64,000 bases of DNA from Codonopsis lanceolata (GCA_013146195.2 CM028382.1:119673023-119737022), one strand, 5' to 3'. Numbered from the stretch's first letter, positions 1-11,151 are shown. Numbers and translations: made by a program. Notes: generated by a model from the sequence alone, not told the origin.

Positions 1-1370
1 AAAGGTATATGGGTAGCGAAAAGAAGGAAATTAATTCAAAGTGAGAGAGTACAACTACCCAAAATCCCCACTGATTCAATTGCATGGATACATGCATTAG
101 GGTAGGACCTGAAAAGACAAAGACTTGGGAAAATTTCCCCCAAACTTACATTTTACTATTTGCTCATTTCATAACTGAGTGTCGACTAAACATTCTATTT
201 CTTTTTGGCTATGCCATTTTTTACTCTAATTCACACTCCTTTTTATTTTAATTTTCATCTTCTTCACTCCATTTCTTCTCTTTTCTTTCTTTCTTTTTTT
301 TTTTTTTTTTTGATAAAAGATAACAGAGAATACAACGAAGAAGATAAAACAATAGGAGGATCTTTTGCAATGACAATCCATGCAACATCAATTCCCAACC
401 CATGTTCTACTCTCTCCAAGATAGGCAAAAGTGTATAAGCTTAAAAAGGTTAAGACAATGTGGGTAAAAGAAATGATGTCGAATGAGGGTCAATACGTCA
501 TTCTTTTAATAATGCTCAAAACTCAAAAGGGGACACTAGGGATATAAATATAGATAGGTCAGGAAGCTGAAAAGACTCAAACAATCCAAAGATGGCTTAA
601 ATCATATCCTAGTGCCGAATCATCATACAAAATTTCATAGAAAATGAAATACAATTATAAATATCATATCCATATATGAAATGAAGAATAACTCCTAATG
701 CATTGACATAAGCATTCGCTAGAAAAGATGTCGGGAAATTAAAGACTGACATATTCAAAAGTGTGTTTGAGATATATTAGCAAGACAATTCCAAAAATTC
801 TAACCTTCATAAAAATGACCCTAAGTTACAAATCAATGTAACATTCATGTAAAGATGGTTACTCATCCTATTTAGGTGCACAAAACCATTCTCTTATAGA
901 ATGCAATGTGTACTATCTGCTAGATAAAAATATCGAAGTCCTTCAATAGTGGTGGGGTATGATTACACAAAGGAGGATAATTATAGGAAATTTACACAAT
1001 AGAGTAAGTTCCAGAAGGATCGAGGAAGGAGTCATGCGGGTCATAGCATTAATCATCTTCGACTTAAATTTCGCACACAGACTCGAGAATAAATTATTTA
1101 TTTATTTTTTATAAAAAAAACCTGGAGGATGATGCTAATTGGAATAAGGCTGGATAAGCAGACAGCTGTGAACTAACACAGCCATCTACTCATCTATTTG
1201 GAAAAAAACTAATATGGTCACGGCCTTTGTCTCTGTATTTGACCTCATCAACTTCTAAAATAAAAGTAAGCAAAAGCAAGAAAATAGGTAGGATAATAGA
1301 TATAAGGGACACTTGTTGTCCCATGTACATAGCAGGATTTACACCACAAGTTCTCAATTCTCATTAGGTT
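1..1370. other. Non-coding spacer
   Basis: AT-rich sequence with poly-T and A runs. Reading both strands I found no conserved protein segment, no RNA gene and no clear transposon end. The short open frames here look like chance. It may be spacer or distant flank of a gene outside the window. Confidence 0.5.
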
Positions 1371-1724
1371 CACTACAAGAAAATAGAGTATTTGGATCGC
1401 TCATTTGCCGTCCCTAAAAGTCCATTTGCCGTCCCTAATAGTATTTAGGATGGCCATAGGGACGGCAAAATATGGGCTGAAATAATATGGGTACTAAATG
1501 TTTTAAGGACACGACGAGCCGTCCCTAAAGGTTTTTAAGGACATAATTTTTACCGATCATAATACGTTTCAAAACGTTCTAAATAATTGGCGGGAAAACA
1601 AAAATGACGAATTGTTACCGTCCTAAATGTTTTGGCGCCAATACTTTTGGTTCTAAAATTTTGGTGGAAAAACAAAAAGGACCGATTATTGACGTCTTAA
1701 ATGTTTTGGCGCCAAAACATTTGG
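1371..1724 (+). repeat. Left long terminal inverted repeat of CACTA-like element
   Basis: About 354 bp that recur inverted at 3151-3504. The outer 44 bases differ at one position only (ATAGAG versus AGAGAG after the terminal motif). The arm has two copies of a GGACGGCAAATG-like motif near the end and two copies of TTTTGGCGCCAA near the inner border. Arms this long could fold into a hairpin if transcribed. Confidence 0.85.
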
Positions 1725-1773
1725 TTCTATATGTGTGTGCATCTTATTTCTTTCCCCATATTTTAAAAATCAG

Positions 1774-2045
1774 GAAACGGGTGCCACATTTGATCATTCT
1801 GACAAGCTTCCTGTTGGTACTAAAGTTCAAGTTGTTTTCAGCGATGATGGAGAGTGGTAAGTGATGGCGAGATGTTTAAGCCTTTATTGGATCTCTTTTT
1901 CTTTTTCCTGTTCTACATTTGCTTTACCGTTTCTTTTCTTTTCTGTGTTCGATTTAGTTGAACGTTCACGTATGATGGAACGATCGAGCCACTTACACCA
2001 AATAGGTATCTAGTATGCTACAAAGGATGGGGAAATAAAGAAGAG
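1774..2045 (+). pseudogene. Captured Tudor-domain fragment, SPF30-like
   Basis: Two exon-like blocks. Block one (about 1774-1856, after an AG and before GTAAGTG) encodes LPVGTKVQVVFSDDGEW; block two (about 1970-2045, ending before GTACGAC) encodes YDGTIEPLTPNRYLVCY then KGWGNKEE. This order matches the Tudor domain of the SMN-related splicing factor SPF30 family (pattern: basic-V-x-A-V-F-S-x-D-G-E-W-Y-D-A-T-I-E, then G-W-G-N-K-E-E-V). The intron is kept, so the copy came from genomic DNA. The acceptor of block two appears damaged (an in-frame join from the visible AG at 1956-1957 meets a stop), and the rest of the protein is absent. Non-functional as a protein; could still give sequence for small RNAs. 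Confidence 0.7.
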
Positions 2046-2384
2046 GTACGACACAAATGGCTACACTTGTTTGATTTGCAAGAGTCTCATATACTTTGCG
2101 TTGTTGTGTCTTTTGGTTTGCTCGATTTCTTTTCCAGTTAGTCTGCAATTACTTCATTTTTCACTTGTGTTATTTTCATATGATTTTGCTGCCTATATAA
2201 GCTGTTTTTGCCCACTGTAGTGTCCTTTCTTTGGAGTTTTATCATGTTATGTAATATTGATGCGAATAATGGGATGCTTTCTAGTTATTCAAAGCATCTG
2301 TACAATTAGTTGTTGTATTGTACAAGTTAATGGATTTGTTTTTTCAATTTGTGCATCACTTTTCATACTATAGTGATGCATTTT

Positions 2385-2561
2385 CACTCCGTTAAAATGG
2401 GTCACATACCGGACCATGTTGCTTTTGTGAATCTCATAACTGCGTGTTTTGAGCTAGGACTGCTTGATGATGCTTGCCGATTGTTTTCACAGATGCCTAA
2501 CCCGAATGCAGTAGCATGGAGTGTAATGATCTCAGGGCATGCTAAGAAAGGTTATGACTAA
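2385..2561 (+). pseudogene. Captured pentatricopeptide-repeat (PPR) protein fragment
   Basis: The frame ending at the TAA at 2559-2561 encodes a run typical of plant PLS-class PPR proteins: PDHVAFVNLITACFELG, then LLDDACRLFSQMP, then NAVAWSVMISGHAKKG. That is roughly one and a half PPR units. PPR proteins bind organellar RNA. There is no start, no targeting peptide and no further repeats, so this is a fragment inside the CACTA-like element. The parent gene is not in the window. Confidence 0.75.
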
Positions 2562-3150
2562 CTTCTTTATTTTGCTTGCGCAAAATGTTGTCTTCTTTGT
2601 AGAAAATTGCCAGTAGCTGTTTAAAATGAAGATGAGCTTATAATAATTTTTCTTATATTTCCTTGGAATATGAAAATTATGTGATTATTTTTCAATTGAT
2701 TGTTTTATTTCATTTATTTTTTCAGGTTGTTTTTGGGAATATCGCAAGATGTCGTTCGATGCACATTGGTTAAAACTTATCATCAAGCTAGCCTTTGCTT
2801 TTGTTTTTTATGATCTAATATGTAGTTTAAACGAGTTGAGACGATATTTTTATATTTCAAGAAGTTGTTTGTAGGTTGGTTAATTAATCTTAGGATTTAG
2901 TAGATTGATTCTTTTGGTAAACAATCAATTTTATTAACAGATTGCTGTAATGATTATCTTTTATTATTAATGATATCTTCTTTTATTTAAACTTTTGGTT
3001 GTATTGATGAAAATGTTAAATTTATATTTTGTTAATATAATGCATATATTAATATAAGAAATTATTTTTTTAGGACGGTCGAAGTTGACCTTAATAAGTT
3101 TCCCACTAATTTTTTCAATATTACCCGTCACTATTTTTTGTAATTTCCCA

Positions 3151-3504
3151 CCAAAAGTTTTGGCGCCAAAACATTTAAGACGTCAATAATCGGTCCTTTT
3201 TGTTTTTTCACCAAAATTTTAGAACCAAAAGTATTGGCGCCAAAACATTTAGGACGATAACAATTCGTCATTTTTGTTTTCCCGCCAATTATTTAGAACG
3301 TTTTGAAACGTATTATGGTCGGTAAAAATTATGTCCTTAAAAACCTTTAGGGACAGCTCGTCGTGTCCTTAAAACATTTAGCACACATATTATTTAAGCC
3401 CCTATTTTGCCGTCCCTATGGCCGTCCTAAATACTCTTAGGGACGGCAAATGGACTTTTAGGGACGGCAAATGAGCGATCCAAATACTCTCTTTTCTTGT
3501 AGTG
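3151..3504 (-). repeat. Right long terminal inverted repeat of CACTA-like element
   Basis: Inverted partner of 1371-1724. It ends in TTTTCTTGTAGTG, the reverse complement of the CACTA end. Confidence 0.85.
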
Positions 3505-4110
3505 TGTGCTTGATTATTATTGTGTGTTCTTCATGCTTTTGATGGCGTAGCGAACCATTAGATGATCACTAGAATTATATGATAAGATGCGAGAGTCCGT
3601 CCTATTAATTCTGAAAATCACAATAATTGTTTCCGTAACGTGAAACCGAGAGGAAATAGGGCATAGATAGTCATCGGGTGCTTGTTTTAACATGCAGCTA
3701 TTTTCTCCTATATTATAATACGCGAGAGCCCCTACCTAGGAGTTGTAGCTAGATTTGATATACGTCGCGAGAGTCTGTAGCGAATATTATAGTGCACCCG
3801 ACTACCATGACTTGAGTTAAGAAAAGCAGAAAAAGGATTAAAATTAAACATCGGCTAGACTATAAATATTGCACCCCCTATATTTTTATCTTGATTTGTT
3901 GTTGCCAAACCACCTCCGCGTTAGTTTAAAATTTAATTGCTTTCTTAGATTTTTTTTTTCATATTTTTAGATTTTAATTCATTTTCTTTTCGCTCAAATA
4001 TAATTAGTTAGCCTAATTTTGGTACTTAGTTGGAGTGAGAATTACATTCATTCTCTGTGGGATCGATAACTCGTACTTTTGTATACTTTGTTACTTGATA
4101 CGACCGGGTG
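3505..4110 (+). other. Probable LTR-retrotransposon end fragment
   Basis: No coding sequence. The stretch near 4054-4115 (CTCTGTGGGATCGATAACTC, then a TACTTGATACGACCGGGTG block) resembles the conserved end of the LTR or leader of several plant LTR elements. It abuts the broken 3' end of the gypsy integrase at about 4110-4130, so it probably marks an insertion or rearrangement border. The element type cannot be named from this piece. Confidence 0.35.
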
Positions 4111-4407
4111 TTCTTGCTCGAGTTGGGTTTTTGCGCACATCATCTGCTCAGTCGACGGCAACCTTGGTATGTCTGTGAAACGCTGGCACTTGTCACTTTC
4201 TTGAACGTACATAGCTGCCTCCTTTCTGAGAGTAATCCAATAATAGCCTGCAAACAAGACTTTGTCCGCTAGAGCTCTTCCTCCTGGATGACCGTCGCAG
4301 TCTTCTTCATGTACTTCGTACAAGACTCCTTGAGTGAACTCCGGGGGGACACAACGAAGCATAGGTCTGACCTTAGATCGTTTGTATAGGACTCCCCCGA
4401 CCACCAA
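4048..4407 (-). pseudogene. gypsy integrase N-terminal (zinc-binding) fragment
   Basis: Encodes HEEDCDGHPGGRALADKVL, then GYYWITLRKEAAMYV, then ESDKCQRF. This is the H-H-C-C zinc domain at the start of retroviral-type integrases, but the first cysteine of the usual CDKCQRF is serine. The catalytic core is absent. The tail after about residue 80 does not look like integrase and belongs to the adjoining element, so the true retroelement sequence stops near 4110-4130. Confidence 0.75.
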
Positions 4408-4466
4408 GTAACATCATGTCTGACTTCTGACGATGGTTGCCTTTGATTTGTCTACGGTCGCTTTCC

Positions 4467-4991
4467 CTACTCGATGTAGTCTTTGTAATCGTCAACCCAG
4501 CTTCTACTCACTGGCTCAATGTCCATGATCGACTCTTGATCTATTATTGGAGTGTCAATGTGGTCGATCATAACAGATGGATTCAAGACTGCAAGGTCAG
4601 CCTCAGCCATCTTGGACAAGTAATCTGCATGCATGTTGTTTGCTCGATCAATCTTGATGATTTCCCAGAACTTGAAATTTTTCAAAAGTCCTTTGACGAG
4701 TTCGCAGTACTTGACCAGAGAGGCGTGATGCACCATATACTCCCCCTGGACTTGGTTCACTACAAGTTGTGAATCCGAGTACACTGCGACCGATTCCACG
4801 CCCATGTCTGCTGCGAGCTCAAGACCAGCGATCATCGCTTCATACTGAGCAACGTTGTTGGATGTATGGAATTTGAATTGTAAAGCTAACTCAAACTTGG
4901 TAACCTGGTCGGGAGCTACGAGAAGGATGCCAACTCCGCTCTCGACCTTGCTCGCTGCTCCATCAGCATGCAAGTCCCAACAGTAGGCCAA
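4467..4991 (-). pseudogene. gypsy archaeal-type RNase H domain
   Basis: A 174-codon open frame with the four acidic sites of RNase H in order: DLHADGAAS (D), NNVAQYEAMIAGLELA (E), AVYSDSQLVVNQV (D), and NMHADYLSKMAE (D). The motif NN-x-A-x-Y-E-A is typical of the second, archaeal-like RNase H found after reverse transcriptase in Tat-lineage Ty3-gypsy elements. Its role in such elements is RNA strand removal or dual RNase H function during cDNA synthesis. The open frame is well preserved, but its neighbours are broken and it has no start of its own: it is part of a former polyprotein. Confidence 0.8.
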
Positions 4992-5039
4992 CCGAGGTTT
5001 GAGAAGTTCCTCGAGCCCGGGCTGATCTGTGGGTTGAGG

Positions 5040-6557
5040 GGCTTCAGACTCCTCCTGTTAGATGAAACTAGTTTTGACCAAGAAGTCCGCTAGAGCTTGT
5101 GCCTTGATTGCTCGCCGGGGTAAGTAATCTATGTGGAACTCAGTGAGCTCGATTGACCAATTGAGCATTCTGCCTACTGAATCTGGTTTATGCAGGATTT
5201 TTCTAAGTGGTGCATCCGTGTATACATTGATTACATGCGCAAAAAATTAGCCCTTAGTTTTCGAACATCTATAACAAGCGAGTAAGCTAATTTCTATGCA
5301 TTAAAATAATGACCATCAATAGGATTGAGGGACTTAGATACATAATACACAGGTTTTTGCAAGCTAAACTCCTCCCTAACCAAAACAACGGCCAAAGCCT
5401 GATCTGTAGCAGCTAAATATACAAAAAGTGGCTCCCCGAGCACTGGGCTGCTAAAGAAGGGGGTTTACCGAGGTAGGCCTTCAGTTGCTCGAAGGCTTGC
5501 TTGCATTCTGTGTTTAATTTGAAACCTTTGTTGCCGCATAAAACTTTGAAGAAAGGAAGACACTTCTCCACTAACAAGAGATAAAGCGGCCAAGTGCAAT
5601 CATTCGGTCGCTGAGTCGCTGAATCTCTTTGGTGCAGGTAGGTGGCTTCATTTTGAGAAAGGTCTGGATCTTTTCAGGATTGGTTTCAATGTCGCGCTGA
5701 TTGACCATGAAGCCGAGGAACTTTCCTGCTCAGACCTCGAAACATGCACTTGATCAGATTGGGTTTCATGTTATGCTTGCGAAGGTTGTTGAAAGTTTCT
5801 TCTAACTCCAGGCAGTGCTCGCGGCTTTTGGTCTTGATGACCATGTCATCAATGTATGCTTCCATGTTCCGACCGAACTGCGAGCCGAAGACCTTGTTAA
5901 CCATGCATTGGTATATAGCCCCTACATTCTTCAGCCTGAAGGGCATCATCTTGTAGCAGTATAGGCTGCTCGAAAAGTTGTTTGAGCTTTATCATGCATA
6001 TTCATTTTGACCTGGTGATACCCTGAATATGCATCCAGGAAACTGAGCATCTCGAACCCTACAATTGCATCCACAAGCACATCAATGCGCGGCAGCGGGT
6101 AGCAGTCTTTTGGCCAGGCCTTGTTGAGTCAGTGAATTCAAACGCACATACGCCACTTATTCATTGTCTTTTTAACCATCACAACGCTGGCGAGCCAAGA
6201 GGGATACTAGATCTCCTTGATAAACTCGTCCTTTAGTAGCTTTTCGACCTCCTCCTTGATCGATGTACTCTTTTCTGGCGAGAATTGTAGTGGGCGCCAC
6301 TGAATAGGATGTAAAGATGGGTCCACATTCAGGTCATGGCGGGCAATGTCCTCATTAACTCCCCGCATATCTTCCACAGTCCATGTAAAGACATACAGGC
6401 TCTTTTTCAGTTGAGCGATCAAATCTGCTCGCGCTTCATCAGTCATGGCCTTCATGATTCTGATTTTTTGCTTGGGATAGGTCGGGTTAATGATGACTTC
6501 CTTAAGCCCATCATGTGCCTGGAACTCTGGCTCATCACAAACCTGAAGTGTGTTCAA
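5040..6557 (-). pseudogene. gypsy reverse transcriptase / RNase H, broken
   Basis: The upstream segment (6207-6557) contains the approach to the RT palm: SLHPIQWRPLQFSPEKS, then EEVEKLLKDEFIKEI. A second frame (5686-5949) carries MPFRLKNVGAIYQCMVNKVF and the catalytic box EAYIDDMVIK. Between and after them the RT and first RNase H continue in changing frames with several stops down to about 5040. At its upstream end the reading frame is cut by the hAT-like element that starts at 6559. Non-functional. Confidence 0.8.
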
Positions 6558-6558
6558 C

Positions 6559-7794
6559 CAGTGTTCTAAAAATCGGCTTAGGCGGCCGCCTAGGTGCTAG
6601 GCGCCTCTCCAACGCCACGACTACCTGTAAATCGCCCAAAAAAATCGTCGGGGAGAAAATCGTTGCCTAGTCGTGCTAAGTGCCGCCTAATCGTCCTAGG
6701 CGCTACCCAACGCCTAGACCTTCCATTCAAGACCTCGATATGTTTCTTTGTCCCTCAAAAGCTGGTGGTAGCGCAACACCTCGGGAAGAAGAATGGGGGG
6801 ACTGGGAAAGAAAGATAAGATGAAAGGGAATACTTACGGTGGCGACGACAACGGCGCTAGTGAAGACGACGACGACGACTAGAGTGTTTCAATGTAGGAC
6901 GATAGAACAGGAAGAGATCAAGAATCTAACCCAATAGAGAGATGCAAGGAGAGAACAAATACCTTCATCTCACCCTAGAAAGAGAGAGTCGATGGAATCA
7001 TGGAGGGAGATGAGTTGTCGATGGAGAGATGTGTGTTTGCTTTGAAAAATGAAAACCCCAAACAATGTGGCAGGTGGCTACTTTTTAAGTTTTAACCCTA
7101 GCCTGAGAAAAAGATGTGCATTGTCATTGTGACTATTTTTTTAAAAAAGTTAAATTTCATATTTTCAAACTATATCCTTCAAGTTTGTCTTATACTCCTT
7201 CAGTTCCCAAATTATTGTCCTTCTTGCCTTTTTTGTCCATCCCAAAATAATTGTCTTGTTTGAAACTTTCCTTTTTAGGACAACACTTTTACTACTTTAC
7301 CCTTACTTTTTCATCCTACTTAAATTATGAGTCACATACACATGGGCTTTAAAGTAAACTACACATCAAACAAATATTAATAACCTAGTCAAATGTGTTT
7401 TCTTAAACAGTGTACCAAGTCCACCAAGATGATAGTTTAGGGACGAAGGGAGTATTGTTTATTCCCCTTATTCTTATCCAAATACCATAATTTGTAATTG
7501 TAACTTGGAATCAAAAATTTACTTTCAGTACTCATATTTTCTTGGGAATTACACTTTATTTAATGAAATTGAATTGTTAGTTTTAAAATTTTAATCTTGT
7601 AAATTGTAATATGATCATTATTTTAATATTTTTAGATTATTAGATGATATTTTATATTAGTATATATAAATGTTTTAATGATTGTTAGTTAAATATATTA
7701 GAAATATTGAAATATATTTTAATTATCCCTTAATTCTAGGTCCCTAAGCGCTGGTCTGGCGCCCAGTGCTCGCCTAGTGACTTTTAGAACCTTG
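6559..7794. mobile_element. Non-autonomous hAT-like element with GGCGCCTAGGCG-rich ends
   Basis: Terminal repeats: left CAGTGTTCTAAAA, right (inverted) CAAGGTTCTAAAA. Flanking 8-mers TGTTCAAC (6551-6558) and TGTCCAGC (7795-7802) match at 6 of 8, as expected for an old hAT 8-bp duplication. Next to the ends are GC-rich clusters of GCGCC/CCTAGGCG; the middle is AT-rich and holds a Stowaway-like MITE. It splits the gypsy gag-pol frame between protease and RT. A shorter copy lies at 56717-57269 with a perfect duplication, which supports the borders. No transposase is seen. Confidence 0.75.
7195..7452. mobile_element. Stowaway-like MITE nested in hAT-like element
   Basis: Ends CTCCTTCAGTTCCC and (inverted) CTCCCTTCGTCCC match the Stowaway (Tc1/mariner) terminal consensus CTCCCTCCGTCCC and are flanked by the target dinucleotide TA (7193-7194 and 7453-7454). 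258 bp, no coding capacity. It lies within the hAT-like element, so it is the youngest of three nested insertions here. Confidence 0.75.
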
Positions 7795-7889
7795 TGTCCA
7801 GCTCAATTTCCTACGCAGGGGGATGCCCAACCATACGCGTGAGGTTTGTTGCTGGGTGGGTTCTGCTTCATCGATTTCCATGAGATCCG

Positions 7890-8591
7890 CTATTCTTGAT
7901 GATTCTCTGAGCTCAATGACCCCGATTGGGACTGGCCCGTAGTAGTATTATAAGATGTCTCTTTTTCGGAGACTGTGATTTCTTGCTCGAGGGTTGAGAT
8001 GATGAGCTTCTGCTTCTTTCGTTGAAAGTCGCGAACATACTCCCACATTGCTCGCGGCTTACTATTAAGCATTCCTACCCTGCTGTTCGTGTAAAGTTTA
8101 GCTTTCTGATGCAGGATAGAGGTGACCATCTTGAATTTAGCCATGGCCGGAGCGCCCAAAATGCAATTGTTGGGGGACTTGAGGTCAATCACCAGGAAAG
8201 TGATAGTTTCTTCCCAGGTTTGAGCTTCATCCCCGATGAAGACTTCTAGTTCAATAGTCCCTTTTACCCCCACTTGGTGGTTGGTGAAGCCTTCCAGATT
8301 GCCTGAGTATGGCTGCAAGCGGGCATCTGCAAGTTTCAGACCCTTGAAGCAGGAATAATGCATTATGTCCATGCACGCTCCTGTGTCGATCAACACCCTC
8401 TGGACTTGCCAGTTGTTAACGAGGGTAGAGACCACCAGTGGCTTTTCGGAGGTGAGTGGGGTGTTTGCTAGCTCACTCCGAGTAAAATAAATGCTTTGTT
8501 CCCCTGCTCGTTGGATTGCAGGTGTATTGATTGACTTCGTCTGCGAGTAGATGTGTCTGCTGAGTTGAGAAGTGCTCGGCATTTTCTCCAT
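7890..8591 (-). pseudogene. gypsy aspartic protease region
   Basis: Open frame of about 233 codons with the retropepsin-like active site VLIDTGACMDIM and the downstream NCILGAPAM loop, which matches the ILG motif of retrotransposon proteases. The enzyme would cut the Gag-Pol polyprotein. The region downstream (7890 side) runs into the hAT-like insertion, and the upstream frame changes near 8590-8740 where gag begins. It has no start of its own. Confidence 0.75.
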
Positions 8592-10200
8592 GAGCCTTGA
8601 ATCTGAGGGGCACGGCCTCCTCTTCTTCTATTGGGATGTGGGTACTGATTATCTCCAATGTTGTTACCCGCTCCCTGGTCCTTCTTGAAGCGATCAAGCT
8701 TGCCCGCGTTGATCAGCTTCTGGATTTCTCGCTTTAGCAAATTGTAGTGCTCTATCTCATGCCCGGTGTCATTGTGATAATCACAAAACTTAGAATTATC
8801 ACAGGTATGAGCAAACGTCGGATCGAGTGGAGGTGCATCGAGTAGGGCATCACCAATCTGATGAATTATTTCTTCCCGAGAGTGTTCAGCAGGGTGAATT
8901 ATGCTTCTCTGAATCTTTGCTCGGGTGTAGAAGTCATGTTTCTGTCTTTGCGTCGGTTGCCCTTTAAGTTCTGGATAGCTGGCATGGTCGAGCTATCCTG
9001 ATTTTTATCTTTGCTCTTAGACTTGTGATCATCTTTGGGGGATTCAGTGAAGCTGAACAAGTGGGAACTTGCTAACATTTATGCCTTTGACGCAACGGGA
9101 TTCATGGTCAATATTGTCTTTAACGGTCCCGACTTCATATTATTCGGATAATATAACGTAATCTCAGGCTTGCTCGTTGTTATTACTTGCCCGAGTATTT
9201 CTTCAAATTGCTTATGGTAGATGGTGTAGGACTCATGATCTCTCTGTTTGATTTTGTCGAGATCAAACCTATTTTTGGGCGTAGGCCCGGCTGTGCCGAA
9301 TTCGGCTAGGAAATCTTTTCTGAGCGCTTCCAGGCTACTATGATCTGCGAGGAAGTCTCCCCCGCCATGCTTGTGCTTTTCCCTGGAGAGCACCTTCAAA
9401 ACCTCTCATTTTTAGAGCTTCGATGTCCGTGACCATTCAGACTTGTGCCTTGAATGACCTGAGCCAATCGTTTGCCCATGTCTTCCCGAAATATTTTTCA
9501 AATTGAGGGAAAATTACGCCCGACACGGCTGGTGCATTATCAATTTCTGGGGTAAAGAGGTGCCCTCCAACGGCTTAACTATCTCGTTTGATGGCTTACT
9601 GACAACCAATTCGACCATCTGCTTAGCCATGTCTTTCTTCATGGCCTCCATCTTCTCGGTCAAAGGCTTGTCGGCATCTACCGTAAGCCTGAAGGAGGTA
9701 GTGCGAGCTGAGCCCTTTGAGAGGGCATCCACTAATCGACGACTGTGCCCCCTTTTTTAGCGAGATGCCACAGTGGAATGTCTGGAGGTGAAGGGACACC
9801 ATGATGGATCATAAGAGGATTCCTCCTCCTGTTTGACTCGGGCTCTAAGCCTTGGTCGTTGCTCGTCGATCTCCACATGTTCGCGGGCTCTGCGGCGATC
9901 ATTCCCCTCTGCCCCGGCATGATGTCCCTGTCTGTGATGACGAGGATGGGGTGGATCCTGACGACTATTCATGCTTTCCACTTGTTACTTAACCCTTTGC
10001 TAACCATTTACTCGTAGGAATCCTGGTCCGAGACTATTTGAACGATAGATCGAATTCGTATACTTGGAGTGGGTACTTGTTGTGGGACCTGGCCACCACT
10101 GACAGGAGCTGGATTGCTAGAGGCAGGGAGCATCAGATCAGTGAATGGCATCGGGACATGGCCCAAAGCGAGCAGTTGTTGATTAAGCGGGAACATCTTA
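8468..10200 (-). pseudogene. gypsy gag, broken
   Basis: Short overlapping frames on the - strand together give a Gag-like protein: an N-terminal Pro- and Met-rich region (10008-10196), a charged Arg-rich linker (9732-9981), the stretch SLEALRKDFLAEFG with ESYTIYHKQFEEILGQV (9079-9399), which fits the capsid-type retrotransposon Gag domain, and a C-terminal part (8468-8740). I see no clear zinc knuckle. At least five frame changes make it non-functional. Identification rests on position before the protease and the Gag-domain segment. Confidence 0.6.
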
Positions 10201-10492
10201 TTGTAGTATTCGGCTTAGACTTTCAGGGCAGCAGCATGTTGGTCGACGGGACGCTTGGCTACCTTGACACTTTTCCCGCTGCCTATTAAGTTGGTTCCTC
10301 AAATCTTGTGTGCGAGCTTGCTGCTCGTTGATCAATTCGCGGGCATCCCGCTGACTTGCTTGAGCCTAGCTAGCATGGTGAAAATATTGTTCCTCTTCGA
10401 CGTATGGAATGTCATCGCCATCAGTTGCACGCCAAGCAACTATCTTTTGATTCCTCGTTTGCACTCACTGTGGGGGTGCCTTCGGTGGTAAA

Positions 10493-10830
10493 TAGAGTAG
10501 TTAAAATGGGTTGGCGGGGCGAGCCAACCCACAACCCACTTCAACCTGTCATTTGATGGGGCGGGGCAGGCCAGCCCAAAAATATAGCGGGCCTAAGAAA
10601 TACCAACCCACCCCACCACTTTTAGATGGCGGGGCGGGATAGCCCAATGGGCCCAGCCTTTTTGACAGCTCTAGGCGAGCCAACCCACAACCCACTTCAA
10701 CCCGCCATTTGACGGGGCGGGGCGAGCCAGCTCAAAAAAATGGCGGGCCTAAAAAATACCAACCCAGCCCACCTCTTTTAAGTGGCAGGGCGGGCTAACC
10801 CAACGGGCCCAACCCATTTTGACAGCTCTA
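10493..10830. mobile_element. GC-rich hAT-like MITE with internal duplication
   Basis: Left end TAGAGTAGTTAAAATGGG, right end (inverted) TAGAGCTGTCAAAATGGG. Flanking 8-mers GTGGTAAA and GTGGCAGA match at 6 of 8. Inside, a block of about 155 bp starting GGCGAGCCAACCCACAACCC occurs twice in tandem (from about 10518 and 10673), each ending in TTTTTGACAGCTCTA or its like, so the element looks like a partial head-to-tail dimer. It sits in the leader of the gypsy element. Confidence 0.65.
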
Positions 10831-10994
10831 GTGGCAGATCACCATGTGCAACGGGCAGTGGCTGGTTTCCTGCCAGTTGGCTTGCAGCGTGGCGGTTGCT
10901 AGTGGTAGCGTGATGCTTGTTACCCTTACCAACCATTATTGTGTTTGAAATCAACCGGAAAAGCCAGAAAAAAAATTCTTTTGAAGCTTCGTTT

Positions 10995-11010
10995 CCCGGC
11001 AACGGAACCA
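10995..11010 (-). other. gypsy primer-binding site (tRNA-Glu)
   Basis: On the - strand this reads TGGTTCCGTTGCCGGG, complementary to the 3' end of tRNA-Glu including its CCA. It is followed by GAAACGAA, as in the non-coding LTR element at 43828-48632, so this is the native primer site. The sequence just before it is not the normal LTR end but an inverted copy of it (11011-11073). Confidence 0.65.
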
Positions 11011-11073
11011 AGCCCAGATATCCTACGCATCAATCGGAAGGCCCAAGGTTGATTTGTGCGTTATCAGTTTGAT

Positions 11074-11148
11074 TCTGTTGTCGTCAGCGGTTAGGATATC
11101 TGGCTTTCACCCAGGAGACTCGGGTTCGATTCCCCGGCAACGGAACCA
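11074..11148 (+). pseudogene. tRNA-Glu(TTC)-like sequence with encoded CCA
   Basis: Acceptor 5' strand TCTGTTG pairs with CAACGGA; anticodon arm CTGGCTTTCACCCAG gives anticodon TTC; T-loop motif GGTTCGATTCC is present; the 3' end reads ACGGAACCA. Compared with the usual plant tRNA-Glu it lacks a base in the D arm, has an extra C in the T stem and a C-to-T change in the acceptor. Nuclear tRNA genes do not encode CCA, so this is best read as a copy of a mature primer tRNA. It lies exactly at the gypsy LTR end, with CCA touching the LTR. Not expected to be a working tRNA gene. Confidence 0.75.
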
Positions 11149-11151
11149 AAC

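Larger units (their letters stand above)
1371..3504. mobile_element. CACTA-like transposon carrying host gene fragments
   Basis: Both ends carry the plant CACTA terminus CACTACAAGAAAA, inverted, followed by long near identical inverted arms (1371-1724 and 3151-3504) containing repeated TTTAGGGACGGCAAATG-type motifs. No transposase is visible between them, so the element is non-autonomous. The interior holds a Tudor-domain fragment (1774-2045) and a PPR fragment (2385-2561), both on the + strand, which is the pattern called Pack-CACTA or transduplication. The 3 bases outside the ends (GTT left, TGT right) do not match, so the expected 3-bp target duplication is missing or mutated. Termini and inverted arms are seen directly; class assignment rests on the CACTA terminal motif. 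Confidence 0.85.

Noticed and set aside
1604..1864. 86-codon + strand frame at the left inner arm of the CACTA-like element
   Set aside because: Out of phase with the Tudor-domain exon it overlaps and starts in the inverted arm; a shadow frame.
1368..3507. Target-site duplication for the left CACTA-like element
   Set aside because: Flanking triplets are GTT and TGT, which do not match.
11074..11148. Functional tRNA-Glu gene
   Set aside because: Missing D-arm base, extra T-stem base, genomic CCA, and placement at an LTR junction argue for a retro-copy.
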